Source: Liolophura sinensis (Eukaryota; Mollusca; Polyplacophora; Chitonida; Chitonidae). From it: a stretch of 64,000 nucleotides of DNA. Shown here in pieces: positions 11,401-23,400 of this stretch (position 1 is the stretch's first letter; each line of letters starts with the position of its first letter). Made by a program: the position numbers and the translations under genes. The notes below the pieces were generated by a model. It ran no database searches. It was not told where the DNA came from and was given only the letters and a program-made list of their open reading frames with translations. The stretch covers positions 19,353,501 to 19,417,500 of the forward strand of contig NC_088303.1 in the NCBI RefSeq assembly GCF_032854445.1. Reading direction: 5' to 3'.

Positions 11401-14400
11401 GGGTTTATTGTTATCTACACATTGAGTTATACAAAGAAATTAAAATATTTAAGACTTTTTTCTCACATACTTATACAACCAGGTTGACTAGCATTTATTG
11501 TTAAAGTTCTTTTCTTATATCTGTTAGATTTATACTTTCATAAAATTAGTTTCTGCTGTTTGCCTGCTGTGTTTAATGACTTTTTTTCTTCAGAATTTGA
11601 AACTCTCAATTTGTTGTTCACCAGCTGAATTAATTTGCAGTACTCGGTTAATTGGTGAATTTTCTTCTTCATTTCCAGCTGCTTATGAACAATACAACGA
11701 GCTGAAGAGAAAGATAAGAAATGGAGAGGTTTGTAAAATCAAGTAGCAAGTTATCATGTTTGTCACAGTGTCAGTGGTAATATTTTTCCTTCATATTTGA
11801 ACAGTACTGTGGCAATTTTGGGTAAGCAATCCATATCTGAATGATGTATGTGTTCAAAGAATTTATGGTTAATCTTTATCTTTCTTATTACCATATAACA
11901 GCAAAAAGAAATATCTAATTAGTTCACTATTTAGTTATCTGCCCTTTAAATTTTTGGCTCAATTTACAACTTAACTATTGGTAGCATGGTTGATTTCCTC
12001 TGTCACTGGTATTGTCATGATTGTGTAAGTAAAATTCCTCTTATTTTTACTGTGTGAAACTTTTCAGAATAATGTCAGTGACAGTTTTGAGGCGTGGTCA
12101 GAGAGTTTGAATAAATCACACAGCAAAGTCACCCCTTCAAGAAAAGAAGAAAAGAAGCCATCATCAGCAAAGTACCTGGAGAAGCTTGGAGCCAAATTGT
12201 TCCAGAATGCCAAATCAATTCCCCCAAAACAGGTAAGATCTCTATGGTGATATTTCATCACCTCGTCGTCTACTTGCCACTGCCTCTTGTAGTGCCCGTA
12301 TGTGTGTGGATACGAATTACAATATATCACCAAAGTCAGATATCAAATTTGAAGTCACTTTCATCTATCAGACAATTCTAATCATACTGTTAATGCCAGG
12401 AAGTCAAGTTTGTTGATGCTGTTAATGTATCAATTATTGTTGCAGGTTCAGTTGTCTAAGAAAACATGTATGACTGCTGGTGGCAAAAATCTTTTGCACA
12501 CTAAGTGGGAGAACTCGTGTGAAAATGCTGTGCACTCAGAAGGCTTACCTGCCACATCTACGCAGGCTGGAGTGTTTGGAAAGGCTCTGATGCTGTCTCA
12601 CAGGATAATTGACAAACATTCTGTCAATATTCCAGAAGGACCTCTTATTCCTGAACCGTTCAGGAAACGGGAAAGGTCATCAGTCTTGGGAAAGAAATTC
12701 TTGCAGGTGAAATCAGGTGATACATCTGGTGATGACTTCATGGAGCTTAGTGATTCATCATTAACAAGCGAAATTAAAGAATCAACATCTTTGCAAAAAA
12801 CTAACAGTGGAAAAATATGTACTGATAATTCTATGATTTTGGAGAAAAGTACTGTAGAGATTAAATCCAGACAGTCCCTGCTTCATACAAAATCTACTCA
12901 TACAGTTGCTAAGTCAGTTCCTTTCGCTTTAACTGAATCTGGACAAATTCCGGAACTGTCTTTAAACCCTGATCCTTTTCACTATAATGATGATTTGGAG
13001 GCTGAAAGGGAATTGTCAGGTAGTAGAACGGGCTCCGGTGAGAAGGAGAAAGATGCTTTAGCTGTCAGAAAGAAAGCGCCTGCTGTAAAACGCCCGATCA
13101 TAGAAGATGATTCTGACGAGGAGAGTCAACCATGCAAGAAGAGTAAAGCTTCTGATCAAAGATCCCCGAAAGACACCAAACCAGAGGTAATTGTGTTGTG
13201 CAGATCTGTAGGTGCAGATCCGCCTGATGTTTTTGAAAACACCCCTATGGAGAAAGTGGTAAGATCCATATCCATGTTATCTGATATTCAACCAAAATTT
13301 AATACTTAATCCAAATGGTTAACTATGTGGGTCATTACCACTTTCCCCTATAGGGTTTTTTTAAAAAATGTCTGGCATCTATTCTGAAGCCATGTAAATT
13401 TTAATTTTAGAGAGAAGAATAGTTCTAGGATTTCTTAAGGACACAATTTCTCTCCTCCTCTTACCTCTGATATCTGGATGTAAGCAAAATACTTTGCAGT
13501 TTAGAATGAGACTGAAATGGAGGAAATGAAACAGTACAGTTCGAAAAGGACAGTACACTTTTAGATAGAATGTTGAAATTTTTCATTTATTTTTAAGAAT
13601 TCAATTTTTTCTTTTGATAATTTTCTGATGATGGATTAAAGTTGACTAATGACTAACCTTCAGGGTTAGAGAGTATTAAGCAAAGTAAAGTTGTTGGGCC
13701 AGAGTGGCTAAGTATTTCTCCTCTAAATTTAACACATTAAACTGAATTTACTAAGTTTTGATTTTAGGCTAGAGAAGAGCGTGTGGAATCAGAATCTGTG
13801 AGTGTGACATCTGCACCTGCAAGGTAAGATTCACCTGCAAGGTAAGATTCAAAGTAAAATACATACTTATATATGTATTGACACCCAGCAGAGTGCTGCA
13901 GACCAGTTTACATGTACATACTATGTCTTGTACTGAGTGAGTAATTTACTGAATTTCATTATTCCTTATCAAATTTATTTATTTATTTATTCGATTTACA
14001 CCGTATTCAAGAATATTTCACTTATATGACGATGGCCAACATTATGGTGGAAGTGAACTGGGCAGAAAACAGAGGAAACCCACCACCATCTGAAGGTTGC
14101 GGCAAGACCTTCCCACATATGGTCGGAGATGAAGCCAGCACGAGCTGGACTTGAACTCACAGCAACCGCATCAGTGAGAGACTCTTAGGTCATTATGTTG
14201 TGCTATTGCGCTGACCAGCTGAGCCACAGAGGCCCCCCGCTATCAAGTATATGATTTATCTGAAAATGCATTCCTTGAAAGTAAAACATTCATATCAGTG
14301 TGTATCTCTGGCTAAAACATTCATATCAGTATGTATCTCTGGCTAAAACATTCATATCAGTGTGTATCTCTGGCTAAAACATTCATATCAGTGTGTATCT

Positions 14401-17400
14401 CTGGCTAAAACATTCATATCGGTGTGTGTCCCTGGCTAAAACATTCATATCAGTGTGTATCTCTGGCTAAAACATACATATCAGTGTGTATCTCTGGCTA
14501 AAACATTCATATCAGTGTGTATCTCTGGCTATATCAGTGTGTATGCCTGGCTGAAACATACATATCGGTGTGTATCTCTGGCTAAAACATTCATATCAGT
14601 GTGTATCTCGGGCTAAAACATTCATATCAGTGTGTGTCCCTGGCTAAAACATTCATATCAGTGTGTAGCCCTGGCTAAAACATTCATATCAGTGTGTATC
14701 TCTGGCTAGAACATTCATATCAGTGTGTATCTCTGGCTAAAACATTCATATCAGTGTATATCCCTGGCTAAAACATACATATCAGTGTGTATGTCTGGCT
14801 AAAACATACATATCAGTGTGTATCTCTGGCTAAAACATTCATATCAGTGTGTATCTCTGGCTAAAACATTCATATCAGTGTGTATCCCTGGCTAAAACAT
14901 TCATATCATTGTGTATCTGTGGCTAAAATATACATATCAGTGTGTACACCTGGCTAAAACATTCATATCAGTGTGTACACCTGGCTAAAACATTCATATC
15001 AGTGTGTACACCTGGCTAAAACATTCATATCGGTGTGTATCTCTGGCTAAAACATACATATCAGTGTGTATCTCTGGCAAAAACATTCATATCAGTGTGT
15101 ATCTCTGGCTAAAACATACATATCAGTGTGTATCTCTGGCTAAAACATTGATATCAGTGTGTATCTCTGGCTAAAACATTCACATCAGTGTGTATCTCTG
15201 GCTAAAACATTCATATCAGTGTGTATCTCTGGCTAAAACATACATATCAGTGTGTATCTCTGGCAAAAACATTCATATCAGTGTGTATCCCAGGCTAAAA
15301 CATTCATATCAGTGTGTATACCTGGCTAAAACATTCATATCAGTGTGTATCTCTGGCTAAAACATACATATCAGTGTGTATCTCTGGCAAAAACATTCAT
15401 ATCAGTGTGTATCCCTGGCTAAAACATTCATATCAGTGTGTATCCCTGGCTAAAACATTCATATCAGTGTGTATCCCTGGCTAAAACATTCATATCAGTG
15501 TGTATCCCTGGCTAAAACATTCATATCAGTGTGTATCCCTGGCTAAAACATTCATATCAGTGTGTATGCCTGGCTAAAACATTCATATCAGTGTGTATGC
15601 CTGGCTAAAACATTCATATCAGTGTGTATGCCTGGCTAAAACATTCATATCAGTGTGTATCCCTGGCTAAAACATTGATATCAGTGTGTATCTCTGGCTA
15701 AAACATTCATATCAGTGTGTATCTCTGGCTAAAACATTCATATCAGTGTGTATCTCTGGCTAAGAATCAAAAGAAAGATGTTAATTTGCATGTAAACTTG
15801 TCAGAAATGGGCAGATGATGTGGCTCTATGTGTATTTTCCACCTTCTTTCCAGGACTAGCTTACTTTAATTTAGGCTGGTTGTGAGTTTTCTCCCTCCAC
15901 AATGCTGACATATAAGTCAGAAATTCTTGATTACGGTGTAAAATACAAACACAAAACGTATTGTAATTTTTGATTATAGTATGAACAGACCCCAAATATA
16001 ATGGATGGATCAGCTGTGTTCTTCTGTGTTCATTAACTGGTCAACTTTGGCTGGTAATATTAAAATGTTGCTTTCTAACTCACCGTTATGAAGTAAGGCG
16101 AGGTATTGTGAGTGTGAGGGAAAAGTGGGGTTGGTGTTGGTGTCGGTGTTGGTGTCGAAGTTGGTGTTGGTGTCGGTGACGTCACATCACCTTTACGAAA
16201 CTTGATTGGAATAATGAACATCATTTGGACATTTATTAGTATTTATTTTGATTATAAATTAGGGATGTTTGCATTTTTATTTGAATTATCAGGCTTTGGA
16301 CTTTATTTTATCTAACCCAGTACTTGCAGGCCAGGGTATGGTTTTTTGTTTGGGTCAGCTGTTGCAAAAATTTTTACACCATTTTGCTGATACTTGATGG
16401 GGACAAAGGGTGTGCTTTGAAGACCTCATCAGATAATTATAAATAATTGGTATGTTTATATTTTTATTCAAATTATGATTCAAATTATCAGGTTTTGGAC
16501 TGTATACCCCATACTATTGAGGGCCAGGGTAAGATTTTTTGTCTGGGTCAGCTGTTGCCACAGTTTTGACACTATCTTAATATCTTGGTATATTTGTAAG
16601 TTTATTCAGATTATTTGGTTTTTGACTTTGCCATTTTATCTAAGCCAATGCTATTTGGTTTTGTTGGCCAGAGTAAGGCTTTGGGTCAGATATTCCAACA
16701 GTTTTCACATCATCTTTATGAAACTTGATGGGAATCATGAACAGGATTTGGGAATTTACACATTTTGAATAATTAGGGATATTTACATTTTTAGCTCGCC
16801 ATTAGGAAGTAAGCTTTTTTGTTAGAGTCAGCTGTTGTTGAAGTTTTTGTGATACGTTCATGAAACTTTTTGGGCTTAATAAACATTCTTTGAAGATGTG
16901 GACATTGTAACATTTTCTGTTTTGGTAAAAACTACCATGTTTTGGACTTGCTGTGGACTTGTTGTGTTCACATTCACTTCTCAGGTCCCTAACAACATGT
17001 ACTTGTCTTGGTAAAAATTGATATAGTGCTTTAATAGCTTTAATAGCTCACAAATGGCAGAGTGGAGATTTTGAAGACAGCTGTGAAGAGTTTTGTGTAT
17101 AATGGTGGAGGGAACCAAACTGAGACTAGAGGAAATCTTCAAACATGGCCATCAAACTGTAACTTTATTAAAAAATTAATTAAATACAGTTTGTTGTTGG
17201 TATGGTTTATCTGTAGGAAGGTGAGCTCTAGGCCAATGAAGACAGACAATTTTGTAAGACTGAACATGAGAACAAAGGGATATCGACGGAAAGGAAAGGG
17301 CATGACTGGGCCCCAACATAAACGTATGCTGTGGAAAAACAAGATGGCTGCCAGAGCCAGTAGCCGTGGTGATACTTGCTATAAATGTGGAGAGACTGGA

Positions 17401-20400
17401 CATTGGGCCAACAAATGTCCACAGAAAGGTATTTTTTTTAAAACATTCTACATCTGTCATTGTCTTTAGTGAAGCTCAAATGTGATTGAGGCATGTATGT
17501 AGGTTGCATTTTATAACTGGAGGTATGCAATGTTAGAAGGCTAATACAGTCATACAGTAATACAGGTGATAAAAAGATAGATAAATACCAGGAGCAAGAA
17601 GTTACAATAAATAATTAGTTTTATTGAGGTGCATGTTCATAGACCTCATATCATCTCATAAAATATGTTATATATTTTTCCATTCATAGTTCGAGCACCT
17701 TCCTTGTGGTGATGGTGTAATTGTATTAACTGAAGACCTCTAGTTGATGACAAGTTTTGAACTTCTCAAGGATTAAAGTTAGTCCAGGGCTGTCCCGTTT
17801 TCCTTCTGAGAGGATGTTAATAGATATAAAAACATTAAAAATACTTTTGTTAATGTTTTCAGGAGGAAGCAAGAGACAGCCTCATAAGTTCAATTTTGGA
17901 GACAATCCAAAGAAAAAAACAAAACCTGTGGATGGTGAGATAATGTTAGGATGTTTTTTTTCTTTAATTGTTCTTAAATTTCTTGTGATATTTATTTGAA
18001 ATAAGACAAATATGTAATGAAAAACATGAAAGTGACATCAGAAATAAAGATACTATAAAACTCCCTATATTTGTATTCTATTTTTCTTCTACTTTGAGAT
18101 TTTACACTGTTAAGACAAAAAAGAAGGCAGAAAACCAGTGACTTGCAGTTAGTGTCGGCAGATGATTTCGGTTTGAACATAAAGGAAGTAACGTTGAGTT
18201 TTAGCATCTTCTTTAGTTTCATATGATTACTAAATCTGTTGTTTTGTTTTTCAGACCTAGAAGTAGAGGAAGCTTCTTTTGACTTTGATATGGATATTGA
18301 CCTTGAAGAAGGCGTAATCCCAACTGCCTATGAGGCCCCTGTGGCACCTCCAGCCCATGATCCTCTAGTTCTTCCCAACAATGATGGCACTTTACCAGGT
18401 ATGGAACACCCCCAAGTCTTTGCGATTCATTAAACATTAAACTCTACCTGTTGTACCCACTGTGAAAAAAGAAATGGCAGTCTTAATCTATGATGTAAAT
18501 GTCAGAACAAAAAAGGTGGCCTAGAAATTTTGTTTTTAGTTCCTTACCAGTACTGAAGTGGAGTATAGATACATTCATACATGTATGTCCATCTGTCAGT
18601 CTGTTAAGTATGTCCGTCTGTCGGTCTGTTAAAACTGAGTTTTCTAGACTTCTCTCTGTAACAGTGTGTTATTCTGTATTGAAACTTTGTTAGTGGAGTC
18701 ACCATGGTGAATTACAGATAAATCATGAATTTTGAATCTTTTTATTAATTTTTGACAGAATTATGGCCATTTCATTTTTTGGACAGTTTTCCAGTCTCTT
18801 TTTGAAAATGGTTTGACATAATGAACGGAAAATGCCAAGTTACAGTTTCTGTAACTGTCTTGCTCATTTTCAGGGAAATAATGGCGGTTCTCTCATGCTA
18901 TTCTGAACTCTTTTTTTTCAAAGCATTTTATTATTTTAAATTAAAACTTTGAACGTTCTTTCCTTATGGAAAGTTACAGACCAAGTTTTGGGACAGTTCT
19001 TCAATTTTGTTAAAATTGGTTTTGCTGTTTTTCTGATAGCTCCAACTGTTGGCACACCACTTCCAGAATGCTCCTCTTTGTTTCCAATTTTCTTCAAATA
19101 TTAAGCTTTTTGAAACAATATTTTCCCCAACTATGTATCTTTGGGATGAGCTGATTCCAACAAGCATTTTCTTGAGGATGGATTTAATAGGTATCAAAGA
19201 ATCTTTAATAAACATCAACTGGAGTATTTTACAAGCAGCAAATCGTCTTATAGACCTGTAATTTTTAAAAATAATTATTCTAAAAATCCACTCCTTTAAT
19301 ATTTCACTCAAGAATATTTCACTTGTACGACTGTGATCCTGTTTCTATGTTAAGAGTAGCCTTTGTCAGGTGACTGATTAACCTCCTGCCTTAAAGCCGC
19401 AGCCAAAATGGCAAGAGTTGGATTTGAACCAGCAACCTCATGGATTGATAAGCTGTCAGGAACAATACTAGTGAGAGCTACAATGAAACTGAAGAACAGA
19501 TCAGTTTAAAGCTGATTAAATTATAATATATAAACACATGTGTTGTATATTTCTGACCAGCTCTTTTGTTCTTGTGTTGAATTGTTATTTGAATTCCAGA
19601 TATGGAGGATTTGGTACAGAAAGGTCTTCAGAAGTTTGGGTTCGACTCCTTCCGTGATGGACAGGAGAAGGCTGTCAAGAGGATACTTTGTGGTGAGTAT
19701 TGTATGTGAGAACAGGGTGAAAACTGCAGCCAGAATAATAGTCCTCTGACAATCCTAACAACATAACATATCGAGGGTGTAATTGTCTTGGGAGCCAGCA
19801 AACTGTCACCTGTTGGTAAATTAGGGGTAAGGGAGGTAACTTTCTGGATTGGGCACACTTAAGGGGGATAACTTTGGACAGATCAGCTAAATTTTGTCCA
19901 CACTTCAGTGTTGCCTGTCACATTTTTATTTCCATGAAGATTCAGTGGTCCAAGCCTTACTATTATCATACAACCAAATTTGTTTAGAAAATTAAGATTT
20001 TTTTTATCTGCAGTAGGCATTTTGGGGTGATAGAGAGTGCCTTCCTAAAAGTAAGTAATATACACAATGGATAGTATCCTGGTAATCATATACTGAGTGT
20101 CGGATCATGCTGTAGGTTTACATTTTAGTGTTGTGCTACAGGCTGTGATTGTCATCTCCTCTGACCTTTGCAGGTTTATCTACGCTAGTTGTCCTCTCAA
20201 CAGGTGCAGGTAAATCCTTGTGTTACCAGCTGCCTGCATATCTGTATGCTCAGAGATCAAAGTGCATTACCTTGGTTATATCCCCTTTGGTGTCACTTAT
20301 GGAAGATCAGGTGTGAACTCTTGTTTGAGTATTACAAAATCTTTAGTTTAATTCCTGTTTTAAGTGAATTATCACTTGGAACATTGGAAGACATGGTATA

Positions 20401-23400
20401 TTTTTTGGTTATATGTAAATCTATTCAGCCTTCGACTTTTGGTGTTTTATGTTTAACAGTTGTTGTTTCAGTAATAAATGTAAAGGCTTTGTTATTTGAA
20501 TTTTGTAATCTGTTTTTGTCAGTATTAGCTATAATGAAGGCTCCCTCAAATTATATCCCAATAATTTTAAATAGAACTTTTTCCAACCTTGTAATACTTG
20601 GAGATATCAGGCACCAACAATTGTCTATGTGCATGGACTTTCCCAACCCATAAAACTTATTGTATCTTAATGAGTGACCGAAATAAAGTTTGGAGGTAAT
20701 GTTAATCTTTAATTAATCAAAAAGAATAAACAAAACATATATTCTTCTTACCTGTTTCCCTCTGTGGAGAAAATGGTTTATTTTTTTATATGGACAGATA
20801 GCTGGCCTACCAAAAGGTGTGAAAGGGGCTTGTTTCCATAGCAACATGACAAAAGTTCAGAGAGACAAGGTGATGTCTGCGCTAAGTGACGGCGTGTTGC
20901 ATTTCCTGCTGGTGTCACCTGAGACCATAGCCGGAGGGGGTGGGGGATTTTCCCACGGTAACCACATCAACCCTGGCAAACTTCCACCTGTCGCGTTTGT
21001 GTGCATTGATGAGGCTCATTGTCTGTCAGAGTGGTCCCATCATTTCAGACCATCTTATCTCAGGCTGTGCAAGGTTTGGACAATAAGATACTATGAAGTA
21101 CTTAATTTTCACGTGGAGCTAATTTTCGTGGATTTCATGGTCAGTAATTTACTGCGTAGAATAATTCCAGCATAAATAACTCCAGTATGGAATCATATAT
21201 TACAAGTAGTAATATTAATGAAGTGAAATCTTTGCTGGGCTGGCAGTTGTTGGGATAAGAAAGAGCATCAGGCAGCTACATTATAACAGCAGTGAGGGAT
21301 TAGGCTTTAAGTATAGGTATACAAAATCTGGTAATAGGGCTTTGTTCATCCGTCTTTAGTTAGATCAATCGTCGGTATGTCAGTAAAAGGAAAGATAAGT
21401 GGATACTACCATTTGATGGCTTCCAATGAATGTCCCGTCGATACACGCTACACGCCTGTTGGCTGTATATCTCCTGTAGACCAATGAGTGGGCTTTTAAC
21501 AAATTGTGAACTGTGTACAACAAAGCAATGGCCATTTGACAGCTATGGCAATGCTAGCGGTATCTGGCCGGCTACAGAGGACGATTAAAACATAAAACAG
21601 TCCAAAACTAATCGTATTGCTTGACTGCGTCAATCAAGAATTAATGAGTAGGGTTGAAATATTGGATGCTGATTAAAATTACTCATATAAGGTGTGAAAA
21701 TGAGCGACACCTTTTTGAATAATGCTCAGGGTAGGTGCCAAAGTAATCTTGCATAGTGATAAGCCATTCCCCATTGTTTTAATCTCTGATCCAGATTATG
21801 AGAATTAGTGACACAACAGAGAGAAGCAAACGAGGATTAAAGCAAACGAGGATTAAAGCCACCCTTGATAATACCTATTTGAATTGCTGGAGTAATTTGG
21901 CCATATTATAGCAAGGGAAACTACACAATTTTAAGTTGTTTTTTTTTGGTATTGCCTTGATTAAATACGGGAAAATTATTTCCCATATTTTAAGTAAACC
22001 CGCGAAAATAAATTGCAGTGAATAATAAGTACTTTATAGTCATTTATTATCAGCTAGCCAAGTCATGTAACTGCTGAATTAATTCACACTTCAAAGATTT
22101 ATTTTCACTGAATTCAAAGATCAATTAGTGGAGGATGAGTAGATTAGTGGATTAGTGGATCTTCTTTGGAGGTATTTGTAGACTATGGAAAGGTTCTAGA
22201 AATAATTTTGACACTGCAGTTAAATAATTTAATTATTGATTTATTTATTTGGCTAGGTTACATGATGATATTGGTTTAATTTGATTCCTTTAATATGTCA
22301 GAACCCAGCTGTTAATTTCCATGTGGCCTTCAAAACAGTAATGTGGTCGACCGTGCTCATCTGTTCATTTGTGCAGGATGCTGTGACATTCTTGATGACA
22401 CTTGTATTTACCAATATGGTGTGTGAAAGTTTGTCACTGTCTACCCAAAGGTTGATGGTTTCCTCCACCCTTGAAGCTGGCCACCATTATATGAGTGAAA
22501 AATTCTTGATTTTGGCATGAATCAAGAGTCAAATAAATTTTATTTTTCTGATTCATTCAGGAAAGTTCTGAATTTTTCAACAGTTTAAATTGGTTGGTAA
22601 TATGGTTTACATTTAGTTGTACTAGAGATTTCTTATGCTATTTGGTAGTAGAATAAAGGTTGACTTTAAAAGTAGAATAAAGGTTGACTTTATTCTACAT
22701 CATTTTCTAAGGAGGTTCTAGTTTAATGGTTATTGTACATGGTACATAAAATTATTAGAATTTAATGTTCACTTGTTCTTTGCACTATTAATGAGTGGCT
22801 TTCCTCTGCTGTTGTGACAGGTACTCCGTGAGAAATTTGGAGTGCAGTGTTTTCTGGGTCTTACAGCCACGGCTACCCTGTCAACAGCTGCTGATGTGTC
22901 GAGACATCTGAACATCAAGGACTTTGAGGAGGCAACCATCAGAGGTCAGCCTGTCCCTGACAACCTGCGCCTCTCTGTATCAAGAGATGAAGACAGGGAC
23001 GAGGTAGGACGTATGGTGTTAGCTGTTAATACTTAAACCCTTCCTTTCCGACTGTACGTGGGAAGGTTTGCAGCAACCTGCGGATGGTCGTGGGTTTCCA
23101 CCGGGCTTTGCCAGGTTTCCACCCACCATAATGGTGGCCGCTGTCGTTTAAGTGAAATATTCTTGAGTACGGCTTAAATACCAATCAAAAAAATAAAAAA
23201 ATAAAAAATACTTAAACCTTAACCCTCTGATGGTCTGCTTGTGGCCACATGGTTAAAGAAATCTTTTAGTCATCAAACTCACAAGGTTTCCAGCTGTATA
23301 TTTGGTTATTGTGTGGAGGAGTGAGCCATGGTGAAGGATGGTAAATGGCCTAAAATTGTGACAAAAAAGTGAAATTTTGGAGGCAAACAAAAGTCTACAA

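Noticed and set aside
16177-16184. Perfect TGACGTCA (CRE) in RECQL4 intron 6
   Set aside because: An isolated 8-mer inside a degenerate repeat block, with no promoter-like context.
20189-20653. 154-codon ORF over RECQL4 exon 11 and intron 11
   Set aside because: A shadow in a different frame from the helicase motifs; the true frame ends at the donor after 20310.
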